Below are positions 29,087 through 38,596 of a stretch of DNA of 64,000 bases, one piece after another; within the stretch, counting starts at the first letter, position 1, and each line of letters starts with the position of its first letter. Origin of the DNA: Microbacterium endophyticum (GTDB taxonomy: Bacteria > Actinomycetota > Actinomycetes > Actinomycetales > Microbacteriaceae). The stretch covers positions 1,984,001 through 2,048,000 of the forward strand of contig NZ_CP049255.1 of assembly GCF_011047135.1 (NCBI RefSeq), given 5' to 3'. A program made the translations under genes and the position numbers. The notes below the pieces were generated by a model. The model was not told the DNA's origin. It saw nothing but the letters and a program-made list of their open reading frames with translations, and did not search any database.

Positions 29087-30724
29087 ATGGCCGAGGAGCA
29101 CAACGAGTCGCAGGATCGCGACCGATCGCGCCGTGAGCGCCCAGATCGAGGCTCCTCAAGGCCTAACTCCCGTGATCCGCGCTCTGGCGGAAACAACGGT
29201 GGCGAGTCGTCACGTTCGCCGCGCTCGAGCGAGCCGCGTCGCGATGGTGATCGTCCGCAGCGTCGTGATGGTGACCGCCCGTACCGTCCGTCGGGTGACC
29301 GACCGAACCGTGATGGTGATCGGCCGCGCCGTGATGGCGACCGCCCCTATCGCCCCAGCGGTGACCGGCCGTACCGTCCCTCGGGTGATCGCCCGAACCG
29401 TGACGGTGATCGTCCACAGCGTCGTGATGGTGACCGACCGTACCGTCCCTCGGGTGATCGCCCGAACCGTGACGGTGATCGGCCGCAGCGTCGAGATGGC
29501 GACCGGCCGTATCGCCCCAGTGGTGACCGGCCGTACCGTCCCTCCGGTGATCGTCCCAATCGTGATGGTGACCGGCCGTACCGTCCCTCCGGTGATCGTC
29601 CCAATCGTGATGGTGACCGGCCGTACCGTCCTTCCGGTGATCGCCCGAACCGTGACGGTGATCGTCCCCAGCGTCGAGACGGTGACCGGCCATACCGCCC
29701 GTCCGGAGATCGCCCGCAGCGTCGTGATGGCGACCGCCCATACCGTCCGAGTGGTGATCGGCCTTATCGGCCCTCCGGCGACCGACCGAACCGTGATGGG
29801 GATCGGGCACGCCGTGATGGCGATCGTCCCTACCGTCCGTCCGGAGATCGCCCGAACCGTGATGGCGACCGTTCCTCCCGTCCCAGCGCCGACCGCCCGT
29901 ATCGAGATGACCGTCCGCGGCGGGATGATCGAGCTCCACGAGAGTCAGGATTCGTGCCGGATGACCGCGCGGATAGCGAGCGCGCGCCTGAACTGCCTGA
30001 CGATCTCACTGCATACGATCTGAACGGCCCTGCTCGCAACGAGCTAAAAACACTGAGCAAGGAGAACGCAGATAACGTCGCTCGGCATCTTGCGATGGCC
30101 GCTCGTGTTCTGGGCGAAGATCCGGCGCTTGCGCATCAGCACGCGCTCGCGGCCGTTCGCCGGGCAGGTCGGGTCGCTGTCGTTCGGGAGACCGCGGCAA
30201 TCACTGCATACGCCGTTGGTGACTTCGCGCTTGCGCTTCGTGAATTGCGCACATATCGACGCATTTCTGGTCGTGACGATCAGATCGCGCTCATGGTCGA
30301 CAGTGAGCGTGGCGTGGGAAAGCCTGATCGCGCGCTCGAACTAGGACGCAGTGTTGACCGCTCGACCCTCTCGACAGAGAGCCGCGTCGAACTCGCAATT
30401 GCGATGTCGGGCGCACGCCTTGACCTCGGGGAGCCGGATCGGGCGCTGCAAGAGCTCGAGATTCCTGAGCTCGACCCTGACCGCGCCTTCGAGTGGAGCG
30501 CAGGGTTGTTCGCAGCTCGTGCGACCGTGCTCGAAGAGCTCGGACGCGATGATGAAGCAGCACAGTGGCACGCGCGAGCTGTAATCGCCGCGGACGCTAT
30601 CGAGTCCGCACACGGGGCTGGGACGGACGAGGTGCTCGAGATCGAAGAACTCGATGGGGACACCGAGGCGAGCGATGACGAGGCCGAAGTAGAGGCGGGC
30701 GAGACCGAGGACAAACAGAGCTAA
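29087..30724 (+). CDS. Arg/Asp/Pro-rich repeat protein with TPR-like C-terminal domain
   Basis: A 545-residue cytoplasmic protein. Residues about 45-275 are a low-complexity tract with twelve copies of YRPSGDRP alternating with NRDGDR and QRRDGDRP blocks; it is hydrophilic and surely disordered. Residues about 305-500 form an alpha-helical, TPR-like domain ([24 protein letters not shown] ... [15 protein letters not shown] ... [13 protein letters not shown]). The last 40 residues are acidic. The helical domain and the HAD phosphatase behind it match a pair conserved in actinobacteria (the Rv1691-Rv1692 arrangement of M. tuberculosis). The ATG has an AAGGAG site 4 bases upstream and lies 34 bases after the rRNA terminator. 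Function unknown; the Arg-rich repeats suggest RNA or ribosome contact (inference). Confidence 0.88.
   Translation: MAEEHNESQDRDRSRRERPDRGSSRPNSRDPRSGGNNGGESSRSPRSSEPRRDGDRPQRRDGDRPYRPSGDRPNRDGDRPRRDGDRPYRPSGDRPYRPSGDRPNRDGDRPQRRDGDRPYRPSGDRPNRDGDRPQRRDGDRPYRPSGDRPYRPSGDRPNRDGDRPYRPSGDRPNRDGDRPYRPSGDRPNRDGDRPQRRDGDRPYRPSGDRPQRRDGDRPYRPSGDRPYRPSGDRPNRDGDRARRDGDRPYRPSGDRPNRDGDRSSRPSADRPYRDDRPRRDDRAPRESGFVPDDRADSERAPELPDDLTAYDLNGPARNELKTLSKENADNVARHLAMAARVLGEDPALAHQHALAAVRRAGRVAVVRETAAITAYAVGDFALALRELRTYRRISGRDDQIALMVDSERGVGKPDRALELGRSVDRSTLSTESRVELAIAMSGARLDLGEPDRALQELEIPELDPDRAFEWSAGLFAARATVLEELGRDDEAAQWHARAVIAADAIESAHGAGTDEVLEIEELDGDTEASDDEAEVEAGETEDKQS
29235..29905 (+). repeat. Coding minisatellite (DRPYRPSG units)
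   Basis: Imperfect tandem units, multiples of 3 bases (24-, 18- and 21-base blocks), encode [14 protein letters not shown] and QRRDGDRP. Third-position changes are frequent (CGTCCC/CGTCCG/CGCCCC), so the protein repeat is better kept than the DNA repeat, which points to selection on the peptide. Confidence 0.9.
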
Positions 30725-31761
30725 TGTCGCTTTTCGGTGCCAAAATTGGCCCCTCACCGCTAGAGGACGTCGATGTCGTCCTCGCCGATCTCGATGGCGT
30801 GGTCTACGCCGGGGCGGGAGCTCTTCCGCATGCTGTCGACAGCCTCACTAAAGCCAGCCAAACGCGTCGTCTCGGATTCATCACGAACAACGCTTCGCGA
30901 ACCGACGCGAGTGTCGCAGCTCATTTGCGTGATCTCGGGCTGGCCAGCGTGCAGCCAACGGACGTGGTGACGAGCCCGCAGGCCGCGGTTCGTTTGTTGG
31001 CGGGCGTCGTTCCCGCGGGTGCAAAGGTGATGGTGGTCGGTGGCGAGGGGTTGGTCGTCGAGCTCGAAAAAGCGGGGTTCGTAGTTACGCGCAGCGCCGA
31101 TGACAGTCCTTCGGCTGTTATTCAGGGCTTCACCCCGGACATCGGCTGGAAAGACCTCGCCGAAGCGGCCTACGCGCTCGCTCTTCCGGAAGAAGAAGGC
31201 GGCATCCCGTGGATAGCGACGAATACTGACTGGACGATACCGCAGGCACGTGGCATCGCGCCGGGTAATGGAACCCTCGTCTCCGCGGTCCACACCGCTG
31301 TTGGCCGCCTTGCGACAGTTGCGGGTAAGCCGGAGCGGCCGATCTTCGACGAGGCCGTCACTAGATTCGAAGCGCGGCATCCGCTTTTTATCGGCGACCG
31401 TCTCGATACCGACATCGCTGGTGCGTGCCGCGCCGGTATGGACTCGGTGCTGGTGCTCACTGGTATTGATCGGCCGAAGCATGTACTTGCGGCACCTGCT
31501 GATTCGCGACCCACTTATATCTTGGGCGACCTGCGTGAGCTGCATGAGCCCTATCCGAAGACCCGCATCAAGGGGGCCGTCACGACCGTCGGAAATGCTT
31601 CAGTACGCATCGACGGAATTGATCTCGTCATCGAAGCGGCGGGGGATCGGCCCATCGACCTGGTTCGCGCGGCATCTGCCGCTATCTGGAACTCGGGACG
31701 CGCGATCTTTGGATTCCGTGTGCCAGAAGCGCTCTACGCGGATCCGTTTTTTCGGCCGTAA
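30724..31761 (+). CDS. HAD-IIA family phosphatase (NagD/p-nitrophenylphosphatase-like)
   Basis: A 345-residue phosphatase. Motif I is LADLDGVVYAGAGALPHA, motif II is LGFITNNASRT, the cap region includes IATNTDWTIPQARG, and motif III/IV is HPLFIGDRLDTDIAGA. After the HAD domain about 70 residues follow (GAVTTVGNASVRIDGIDLVI...), a small C-terminal extension found in actinobacterial members. Its ATG shares the A of the previous TAA (TAATG), so it is coupled to the repeat protein. Substrate unknown; family members act on phosphoglycolate, nucleotides or glycerol phosphate. Confidence 0.9.
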   Translation: MSLFGAKIGPSPLEDVDVVLADLDGVVYAGAGALPHAVDSLTKASQTRRLGFITNNASRTDASVAAHLRDLGLASVQPTDVVTSPQAAVRLLAGVVPAGAKVMVVGGEGLVVELEKAGFVVTRSADDSPSAVIQGFTPDIGWKDLAEAAYALALPEEEGGIPWIATNTDWTIPQARGIAPGNGTLVSAVHTAVGRLATVAGKPERPIFDEAVTRFEARHPLFIGDRLDTDIAGACRAGMDSVLVLTGIDRPKHVLAAPADSRPTYILGDLRELHEPYPKTRIKGAVTTVGNASVRIDGIDLVIEAAGDRPIDLVRAASAAIWNSGRAIFGFRVPEALYADPFFRP

Positions 31762-31923
31762 CGGCAGCAGCACGTCAGCCCTCGTTCGGAGTCAGGCTGT
31801 CTGTGCCTCGTGTTTGCCCTCGCCAACTTCTGCGATGAGCTTTGCATTGAACAGCGAGGGTTATCCCTCGACAGTCTCGAAAGAGGAAGCGAGATTCGCA
31901 ATCCCCTGCGCGCATTCTGCGCA

Positions 31924-31929
31924 CAGACT
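31924..31929 (+). promoter_or_regulatory. -10-like element of the second siderophore-interacting gene
   Basis: CAGACT, 6 bases before the GTG at 31936. No iron box is seen upstream, in contrast to the 14.4-kb locus. Confidence 0.4.
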
Positions 31930-31935
31930 GGAGAC

Positions 31936-32820
31936 GTGAACAATTCAAATACGTCGAATTCAGCCGCGCCACGTGCGCGCCGCGGTGCGCAGCACATTTT
32001 CACAGTCATTGGAACCGAGAAAATGGCGGCATCCCTCGTGCGCGTTCATCTTGGCGGAGACGATGCTTTCAACGCTTTTGTCGCGGGCGCAGATCCGGTG
32101 AAGCTCGCCGCAGCCGACACCTACGTCAAGCTGCTCTTTGCCCGACCCGAACTCGGGCTTACGCCGCCCTACGACCTCGATGCACTGCGCGCAGAGCTCT
32201 CGTTTGCCGACATGCCTGTCCGCCGCACCTATACCCTGCGAGGAATCAACTACCAGGACCGTACGCTCGCCATCGACTTTGTCTTACACGGTGAGGAAGG
32301 AGTGGCAGGTCCGTGGGCGGCACAAGCGATTCCTGGCGATATGCTCGTGCTCTCTGGACCGGGCGGCCAGTACACGCCGAGCACGACCGGCGAGACCTTT
32401 TATCTCTATATTGGCGATGACTCCGCTATCCCGGCGATCGCTGCAGCCCTTGAACTGCTCCCCGCGTCGGCCAGAGGACTGGCACTGATCGAAGTGGAGG
32501 ATTCTACGGGTGAATTGCCGATGAGTAGACCCGATGATGTCGATCTTCGTTGGATACATCGAGCGAATGAGACCGATCAGGCAGCGTATGGAGCGCGGCT
32601 CGCCGCAGAGGTGGCGAGCCTTGCTCCACGCTCGAATCGAGTCGAAGTTTTTGCTCACGGTGAGCGTGAGGCAATGAAAGCTATTCGGGCCACCCTGCAG
32701 GAAGATTGGGGCATTGATCGCCGCGCAATGTCGCTTTCGGCCTATTGGGCCTTCGGGCGCTCGGAAGATGGCTTCCAAGCCGAAAAGCGGGAGCCGATCG
32801 GGCAGATCTTCGCGAGCTAA
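31936..32820 (+). CDS. Second siderophore-interacting protein (FAD-dependent reductase)
   Basis: A 294-residue SIP-family flavoprotein. The FAD part has MAASLVRVHLGGDD, YVKLLFARP and RRTYTLRGIN (the RxYTxR flavin motif, clearer than in the 14.4-kb protein); the NAD(P)H part has GDDSAIPAIAAALELLP and the C-terminal AYWAFGRSEDGFQAEKREP. The GTG at 31936 gives the usual family start after a short Asn/Ser tail. It stands alone, without transporter genes and without an iron box, so it may serve another siderophore or be expressed constitutively. Confidence 0.9.
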   Translation: MNNSNTSNSAAPRARRGAQHIFTVIGTEKMAASLVRVHLGGDDAFNAFVAGADPVKLAAADTYVKLLFARPELGLTPPYDLDALRAELSFADMPVRRTYTLRGINYQDRTLAIDFVLHGEEGVAGPWAAQAIPGDMLVLSGPGGQYTPSTTGETFYLYIGDDSAIPAIAAALELLPASARGLALIEVEDSTGELPMSRPDDVDLRWIHRANETDQAAYGARLAAEVASLAPRSNRVEVFAHGEREAMKAIRATLQEDWGIDRRAMSLSAYWAFGRSEDGFQAEKREPIGQIFAS

Positions 32821-32856
32821 GCCCGGCGGGTGATCTCGCAGGGTTGGCCCTGAGGC

Positions 32857-32875
32857 ATACCAGCGGGGGTATATT
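32857..32875. promoter_or_regulatory. CsoR-family-type operator over the thioredoxin promoter
   Basis: ATACC, six bases, GGTAT (32857-32872), with a G-run in the middle, resembles CsoR/CstR-family operators. It overlaps TATATT (32870-32875), which lies 6 bases before the ATG at 32882. The repressor encoded two genes down is the obvious candidate to bind here. Confidence 0.6.
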
Positions 32876-32881
32876 AGCCGC

Positions 32882-33531
<650 letters not shown>

Positions 33532-33606
33532 CTCGCCTGCAACTCCACAGCTGGGATTAGTGTGGGGACGGCAGAGTGTGCAAGGCCTCGAGCGAAGAGA
33601 GACGGC

Positions 33607-34338
33607 ATGACGACGACGCCCCCTGGCTGGTACGACGACGGCAACGGCTCGGCGCGCTGGTGGGACGGCTCGCAGTGGACTCAGCAAACGCAGGCGCTTG
33701 AGGTGCAGCCACAGGCGCATGAAGTATGGGCGAACGACGGTGCGACGATTCCGCCGCGACCGCCATTGCCTGATATGGACGCGGGAACAGCTTTGGGCTT
33801 TGCCGTGGCCGACGGTACTGAACCTCCGTCCCAACCTCCGGCGAAATCGAAGCTGTGGATCTTGTTCGTCGCGGTCGGAGCGGTGCTTGTAGCGCTTATC
33901 GTGCTGGCCGCAGTCTTCATTCCGATGGCGATTCGAGCGGTTATCGGTGGGCAGGCTTACTCTCCTGAAGGAGAGCAAGAGACGGCGGGAGTCGCTGTCG
34001 TGGAACTTTACGATCAGGCGTGGCGCGAGGTCGATTGCGAAAAGTTCGAAGCTGCGACGACCGAGACATTCCGCGACAGCACGGGGCTCACCGACTGCGA
34101 TCTGTTCAACGACCAGGCCGGATATTTCGCGCAATCGACAGAGGATTACGCCGTCACCGTGACGAGCGTCGTCGCTACGGCGGACAACATCACGGTTGAA
34201 ACGACTGAGTCCTACTTTGCCTACATCGATTCGATGGGCGAAGAGGTCGATGAGCCCATCTCCTACAGCGACCACTACGTTTACACCCTTGTCGCAGAAG
34301 GCTCCGGGTGGGCGATCGCATCCGCTGACGTGAGCTGA
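33607..34338 (+). CDS. DUF2510 membrane-anchored hypothetical protein
   Basis: A 243-residue protein. An N-terminal DUF2510 domain (PPGWYDDGNGSARWWDGSQW, residues 5-24), a proline-rich linker, one transmembrane helix (LWILFVAVGAVLVALIVLAAVF, about residues 84-105) and an extracytoplasmic domain of about 125 residues with two cysteines (VDCEKFEA, LTDCDLFN) that may form a disulfide. The outer domain resembles DUF4878/lumazine-binding-like NTF2 folds by pattern only. The ATG at 33607 has a GAGAGA site. Function unknown. Confidence 0.8.
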   Translation: MTTTPPGWYDDGNGSARWWDGSQWTQQTQALEVQPQAHEVWANDGATIPPRPPLPDMDAGTALGFAVADGTEPPSQPPAKSKLWILFVAVGAVLVALIVLAAVFIPMAIRAVIGGQAYSPEGEQETAGVAVVELYDQAWREVDCEKFEAATTETFRDSTGLTDCDLFNDQAGYFAQSTEDYAVTVTSVVATADNITVETTESYFAYIDSMGEEVDEPISYSDHYVYTLVAEGSGWAIASADVS

Positions 34339-34378
34339 GCCGGTGCCCAGCCGGTAAATGCCGCCGGTCAGCCGCGAG

Positions 34379-34384
34379 TAGGGT
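34379..34384 (+). promoter_or_regulatory. -10 element of the TauE gene (leaderless)
   Basis: TAGGGT, 6 bases before the GTG at 34391. Confidence 0.5.
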
Positions 34385-34390
34385 ATTCGA

Positions 34391-35194
34391 GTGACTGACG
34401 CTCCTGTTCGTGCTGCGCGCACGCCTGCATTCATCATCACTTGCATCGCAACCGGACTGCTCGCTGGTTTGCTGTCGGGTCTCTTCGGCGTCGGCGGTGG
34501 CACTGTCATCGTGCCGCTTCTGGTGCTGTTTTTGAAGTTCGATCAGCGACTTGCAGCGGGTACATCGCTCGCCGCGATTGTGCCGACCGCAACGGTCGGC
34601 GTGATTTCTTACGCGGTGCATGACTCAGTCGCATGGGTTCCGGCGCTCATCCTGGCTGCCGGCGCCGTCGTGGGTGCACAGATCGGCACCTGGCTGCTCC
34701 CGCGCGTATCGCAGGTAGCCCTGCGCTGGGCGTTCGTCGGCTTCCTGGCTGTCGTCATCGTGAGCTTGTTCATCATCATTCCGTCTCGTGATGCCGAGCT
34801 TGTGTTGACAGTGGGAACCATTTTTGGCCTCATCGCTCTCGGCGTGATCACCGGAATCGTTGCCGGGCTCATCGGAGTTGGTGGAGGTGTGATCGTCGTT
34901 CCGGCGCTCATGCTTCTGTTTGGTACGAGTGACCTGATCGCCAAGGGCACGTCATTGCTCATGATGATTCCGACCGCTATCTCCGGAACGATCGGAAACG
35001 CACGACGCCGGAACGTTGACCTCCTCGCTGCAATTTTGGTCGGAGTCGCCGCCTGCACAACGACCGCCGTCGGTGCATGGCTTGCGACCCTCATGACGCC
35101 GACGGTTGCCAACGTGTTGTTCGCCGCTTTCTTGATCTTCATTGCGAGTCAGATGGCTTACAAAGCTATTCGCGCGGGCAAGAAGAAGAGCTGA
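34391..35194 (+). CDS. TauE/SafE family sulfite/organosulfonate exporter
   Basis: A 267-residue membrane protein with about eight helices. Each half carries the family repeat: LSGLFGVGGGTVIVPLLV near the start and AGLIGVGGGVIVVPALML after residue 155, with LAAGTSLAA and IAKGTSLLM as the paired second motifs. Relatives export sulfite, sulfoacetate or other sulfur anions. It lies one gene behind the thioredoxin/CstR-like operon; in Staphylococcus a TauE protein belongs to the CstR regulon, so a sulfur-stress link is possible, but here it has its own promoter. Confidence 0.9.
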   Translation: MTDAPVRAARTPAFIITCIATGLLAGLLSGLFGVGGGTVIVPLLVLFLKFDQRLAAGTSLAAIVPTATVGVISYAVHDSVAWVPALILAAGAVVGAQIGTWLLPRVSQVALRWAFVGFLAVVIVSLFIIIPSRDAELVLTVGTIFGLIALGVITGIVAGLIGVGGGVIVVPALMLLFGTSDLIAKGTSLLMMIPTAISGTIGNARRRNVDLLAAILVGVAACTTTAVGAWLATLMTPTVANVLFAAFLIFIASQMAYKAIRAGKKKS

Positions 35195-35224
35195 CGGCAT
35201 CCTGATCGGGCCACATGCGCTCGA

Positions 35225-35230
35225 TAGGAT
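35225..35230 (+). promoter_or_regulatory. -10 element of the hadA-like gene, decides the start
   Basis: TAGGAT lies 6 bases before the GTG at 35237 and only 3 before the GTG at 35234, so 35237 is preferred. Confidence 0.5.
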
Positions 35231-35236
35231 GGTGTG

Positions 35237-35686
35237 GTGCCAGTGAACCCTGAGCTCGTCGGCCGAGTATTTCCGTCGACAGCCCCCTACCTCGTCGGGC
35301 GAGAGAAAGTGCGGGAATTTTCGCGCGCCGTCTTCGCCACAGATCCCCAGCACTTCGAGCCGGAGGCTGCGAGAGCTCTCGGCTATGCCGATGTCGTCGC
35401 GCCCCCGACTTTCGCGATGGTCATCCAGGACCTGACTTTGCAGATCCTGTTGGCAGAACCTGACTCGGGCATCGCGCTCGAGCGAACGATTCATGCTGAG
35501 CAGCGGTTTCGTTACTCACGCCCGATCGTCGCCGGAGACGAACTGAGCGCGAGCCTTGCCGTGACCGGGGTACGTGCGATCGGAAAAGGCGCCATGGTGA
35601 CGAGCGAGGCGGAAGTGACGGATGCCGAGGGTGCTCACGTCGTAACCGCCATCTCGATTCTGCTCATCGGGGGCGAAGACGCATGA
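35237..35686 (+). CDS. MaoC-like dehydratase subunit (HadA-type, FAS1-like)
   Basis: A 149-residue single hot-dog fold protein. PYLVGREKVREFSRAVFATD and VVAPPTFAMVI are typical of the N-terminal MaoC/HadA group, whose subunit lacks the catalytic Asp/His and pairs with a catalytic partner. The partner is the next gene, joined by an ATGA overlap. In mycobacteria HadAB/HadBC dehydrate 3-hydroxyacyl-ACP; here the complex could act in fatty-acid synthesis. The hadA-hadB-murB order is conserved in many actinobacteria near secE. Confidence 0.88.
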   Translation: MPVNPELVGRVFPSTAPYLVGREKVREFSRAVFATDPQHFEPEAARALGYADVVAPPTFAMVIQDLTLQILLAEPDSGIALERTIHAEQRFRYSRPIVAGDELSASLAVTGVRAIGKGAMVTSEAEVTDAEGAHVVTAISILLIGGEDA

Positions 35687-36105
35687 GTATCGAAAAAGGC
35701 TCCCTCGAGCTCGAAGTGGGACAGATCGTCGCGGAACGCCAGGTGCATCTGACGCGAGAAGACCTCGTGCGCTATGCCGGAGCATCCGGAGATTTCAACC
35801 CCATTCACTTTCGTGACGACGTCGCGGCACGTGTTGGACTGCCGGGAGTACTCGCTCACGGGATGCTGACGATGGGCCTCGCCGTCGAGACTGTCGTACC
35901 GTGGGTGGGCGACGCGGGCCGCATAGTCGAGTACGGCGTGCGGTTCACGCGCCCGGTCGTCGTCGACGCGGACGCGGGGGCCGACGTGAGCGTCACGGCA
36001 ACCGTTGGCGCAGTCGACGACAGCATCGCGCGCATCGATCTGACTGTGCGTAGCGCTGATGTGACGGTGCTGGGCAAAGCCCAGGTGCGCGTCCGGTTGG
36101 TGTGA
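35683..36105 (+). CDS. MaoC-like (R)-specific dehydratase, catalytic subunit (HadB-type)
   Basis: A 140-residue hot-dog protein. The hydratase motif is YAGASGDFNPIHFRDDVA, giving the catalytic Asp and His, followed by LPGVLAHGMLTMG. It overlaps the HadA-like gene by 4 bases and murB by 4 bases (36102), so three proteins are coupled in translation. Acts with the preceding subunit on 3-hydroxyacyl-ACP or CoA thioesters. Confidence 0.9.
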   Translation: MSIEKGSLELEVGQIVAERQVHLTREDLVRYAGASGDFNPIHFRDDVAARVGLPGVLAHGMLTMGLAVETVVPWVGDAGRIVEYGVRFTRPVVVDADAGADVSVTATVGAVDDSIARIDLTVRSADVTVLGKAQVRVRLV

Positions 36106-37244
36106 CGATGCCGGAAATCGAGCCGATTCCGCTCGCTCAACTCACCACGCTGCACACCGGCGGAACCCCTGCGCGCATGATTGACGCACACACTCGCGAA
36201 GAGCTCGTTTCTGCTCTGCGAGACGTGTGGGAGTCGGGTGACGCGTGGTTTGTCGTCGGCGGAGGATCGAATCTCTTCGTCGGAGACGAAGCTTTTGACG
36301 GCACCGTCATCCGAGTACTCACGTCGGGGATCGAAGAGCTGCCTTCCGCGCGTGACGGTCGTGTGCGCCTGAAAGTTGAGGCGGGTCATGGCTGGGATGA
36401 CTTTGTCGCCACTACCGTCGAGCGCGGTCTCGCGGGTGTTGAGGCACTGTCAGGAATTCCAGGGACAGTCGGCGCCGCTCCGGTGCAGAACATTGGCGCG
36501 TATGGTCAGGAGATCGTGCAGACGCTTGTCGAGGTTGATCTGATCGACGAATCAACAGGCGATATCGAGACCGTCCTGGCATCAGACCTCGCGTTGGGTT
36601 TCCGTACGTCGGTGCTGAAAAACCACTACGGCTCTGTTCCGAAGCGACCGGCGGTGGTGCTGTCGGCAACCTTCGATCTCGTTGTGGTCGGTAGCGGAGA
36701 GGCACGCGTGAGCGGCGAGCAACTTCGGGGTGCCTTGGGCATCGAGGCTGAGGCATCCGTCACCCTTCAGTGGGTCCGCGAGCAGGTGCTGTCTACGAGG
36801 AGCCGTAAGGGGATGGTGCTCGACGCCGATGACCCTGACACGTACAGCGCGGGATCTTTTTTCCAGAACGCGATCGTGTCGGAGTCGTTTGCCCGTTCCC
36901 TGCCGGACGCTTGTCCGCGGTGGCCACTGACCAATGACCTTGAATCGGTTACCGTGATCCCGCTTGACCGCTTTGACGGAGTCGTGCAGCCTCCTGCGCC
37001 GCGGCAAACGATGGTGAAAGTGAGCTCAGCGTGGCTCATTGAGAACTCGGGCTTCGCGAAGGGCTTTAAGCTACCTCGTTCGCGCGCCGGGCTGTCGACG
37101 AAGCATGCGCTTGCGCTCACAAATCGTGGCGGTGCGTCGGCCGCTGAGCTCGCTGAACTCGCTCGCTACATCGTGGGACGCGTGCAATCCGAATATGGTC
37201 TCATTCTGCAGCCCGAGCCCGTTTTGGTGGGCGTCGAACTGTAG
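36102..37244 (+). CDS. murB: UDP-N-acetylmuramate dehydrogenase MurB
   Basis: Reduces enolpyruvyl-UDP-GlcNAc to UDP-MurNAc with NADPH and FAD, an essential early step of peptidoglycan synthesis. The product is about 380 residues. FAD site: FVVGGGSNLFVGDE; substrate loop: SGIPGTVGAAPVQNIGAYGQE; the catalytic serine is in YSAGSFFQNAIV; the C-terminal Glu lies in QPEPVLVGVEL. It is type I-like in order with a long insert (PTPRQ-type loop with VTVIPLDRFDG). GTG at 36102 overlaps the HadB stop; an ATG six bases on is an alternative. Confidence 0.95.
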   Translation: MTMPEIEPIPLAQLTTLHTGGTPARMIDAHTREELVSALRDVWESGDAWFVVGGGSNLFVGDEAFDGTVIRVLTSGIEELPSARDGRVRLKVEAGHGWDDFVATTVERGLAGVEALSGIPGTVGAAPVQNIGAYGQEIVQTLVEVDLIDESTGDIETVLASDLALGFRTSVLKNHYGSVPKRPAVVLSATFDLVVVGSGEARVSGEQLRGALGIEAEASVTLQWVREQVLSTRSRKGMVLDADDPDTYSAGSFFQNAIVSESFARSLPDACPRWPLTNDLESVTVIPLDRFDGVVQPPAPRQTMVKVSSAWLIENSGFAKGFKLPRSRAGLSTKHALALTNRGGASAAELAELARYIVGRVQSEYGLILQPEPVLVGVEL

Positions 37245-37258
37245 AACGAGGCTGGACC

Positions 37259-38461
37259 CTACGCTCGGAAGAGGTCTTGCAGGCGGCGGATACCCTCGAG
37301 GAGCTGCTCGTCGCTCAGTGCGTACGACAACCGGAGGTATCCGCTGGGGCCGAAAGCTTCGCCGGGCACCGCTGCAACTTCGGCCTGTTCGAGGATGAAG
37401 TCTGCGAGCTCGAGCGATGTCGTCGGTGTGACACCGCGCCACGTCTTACCAAGTAGGCCGCGTACATCAGGGTAGACGTAGAAAGCTCCGAGCGGTGTCG
37501 GAACAGTGACCCCTTCGATCTTCGAAAGCTCATCGACGATCAAGCGGCGGCGCCGGTCGAATGCCGTGCGGAACTGTTCGGCTTCATCTTGTGGCCCGGT
37601 GAGGGCCGCAAGCGCTGCACGCTGCGCAATGTTGTTGACGTTGCTCGACAGGTGCGACTGCAGGTTGCCCGCAACCTTGATCGCGTCTGTGGGGCCGACC
37701 ATCCACCCCACGCGCCATCCGGTCATCGCGTACGTTTTGGCGACCCCGTTGACAAGGATTGTCTGACCGGCAAGCTCTGGTACCGCTTCGACGATCGAAA
37801 CAGCGCGCGCACCCTCGTAAACCAGGTTCTGGTAGATCTCGTCTGAGATCACCCAGATGCCGTGTGCAAGTGCCCATTCGCCGATCGCGCGTGTTTCATC
37901 GGGCGTGTAGACAGAACCCGTGGGGTTCGATGGTGAAACAAAGACGAGTACCGTCGTGCGTTCAGTGCGGGCAGCTTCAAGCTGGTCGACTGTGACCTTG
38001 TACTCCTGATCAGCGCCGGCGAACACCTGCACCGGAACGCCGTCGGCGAGAGCAATGGCCTCTGGGTAGGTGGTCCAGTACGGTGCGGGGAGCAGTACCT
38101 CGTCGCCGGGGTTTACGACCGCTTGGAACGCCTGGTAAACGGCCTGCTTGCCGCCGTTGGTCACGATGACCTGGCTGGGTTCGACCGCGAGACCCGAGTC
38201 GCGCTGCGTCTTTTCTGCGATGGCTTCGCGGAGCACCGGAAGACCGACGCCCGGTGTGTAGCGAAAGTTTGCGGGGTTCTTGAGCGCGTCAGCTGCGGCA
38301 TCCACGATGAACTGCGGTGTTGCGAAATCGGGCTCACCCGCGGCATAGCTAATGACCGGTCGACCCGCGGCCTGGAGGGCCTTGGCCTTCGCATCGACCT
38401 TGAGAGTCGCCGATTCGGCGATGGCGGATAGCTTGCGGGAGAGAGGCGCGCGTTCGGTCAC
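37259..38461 (-). CDS. Pyridoxal-phosphate aminotransferase (aspartate aminotransferase-like, class I)
   Basis: A 400-residue cytosolic transaminase. The N-terminal [15 protein letters not shown], the [13 protein letters not shown] strand with the Asn ligand, [13 protein letters not shown] and the Schiff-base lysine in [16 protein letters not shown] identify a class I, type Ib aspartate aminotransferase; prephenate is an alternative acceptor in this group. The start is GTG at 38461: TACGCT lies 6 bases before it on the minus strand (38468-38473); a longer in-frame start at 38527 adds only a non-conserved basic tail. Convergent to murB. Confidence 0.93.
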   Translation of the reverse strand: MTERAPLSRKLSAIAESATLKVDAKAKALQAAGRPVISYAAGEPDFATPQFIVDAAADALKNPANFRYTPGVGLPVLREAIAEKTQRDSGLAVEPSQVIVTNGGKQAVYQAFQAVVNPGDEVLLPAPYWTTYPEAIALADGVPVQVFAGADQEYKVTVDQLEAARTERTTVLVFVSPSNPTGSVYTPDETRAIGEWALAHGIWVISDEIYQNLVYEGARAVSIVEAVPELAGQTILVNGVAKTYAMTGWRVGWMVGPTDAIKVAGNLQSHLSSNVNNIAQRAALAALTGPQDEAEQFRTAFDRRRRLIVDELSKIEGVTVPTPLGAFYVYPDVRGLLGKTWRGVTPTTSLELADFILEQAEVAAVPGEAFGPSGYLRLSYALSDEQLLEGIRRLQDLFRA

Positions 38462-38467
38462 GCCTAA

Positions 38468-38473
38468 AGCGTA
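38468..38473 (-). promoter_or_regulatory. -10 element of the aminotransferase gene (leaderless)
   Basis: TACGCT on the minus strand, 6 bases before the GTG at 38461. It fixes the start codon. Confidence 0.5.
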
Positions 38474-38596
38474 GTAGGCGAGACATTCTCGCGCTGGTCT
38501 TCCTCGTTTTCGTGCTCGGCCGTCCACCGAATGGGGGACCCTCCTTCGACCGAATGACCGCTAGCGCAGCCATGCCGTGGGCGAGACGCTAGAGGT

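Noticed and set aside
29235..29905. Regular repeats that at first sight look like a CRISPR array.
   Set aside because: Units are imperfect, without unique spacers of constant length, and are translated in frame; no cas genes are near.
29133..30023. Long open frames (about 260-300 codons) overlapping the repeat gene in other frames on both strands.
   Set aside because: The DNA repeat length is a multiple of three, which keeps every frame open. They lack start signals, and the real frame has a ribosome site, a helical C-terminal domain and a coupled partner gene.
31762..31935. Possible iron box upstream of the second siderophore-interacting gene.
   Set aside because: No TTAGG/CCTAA pair with the right spacing is present in this gap.
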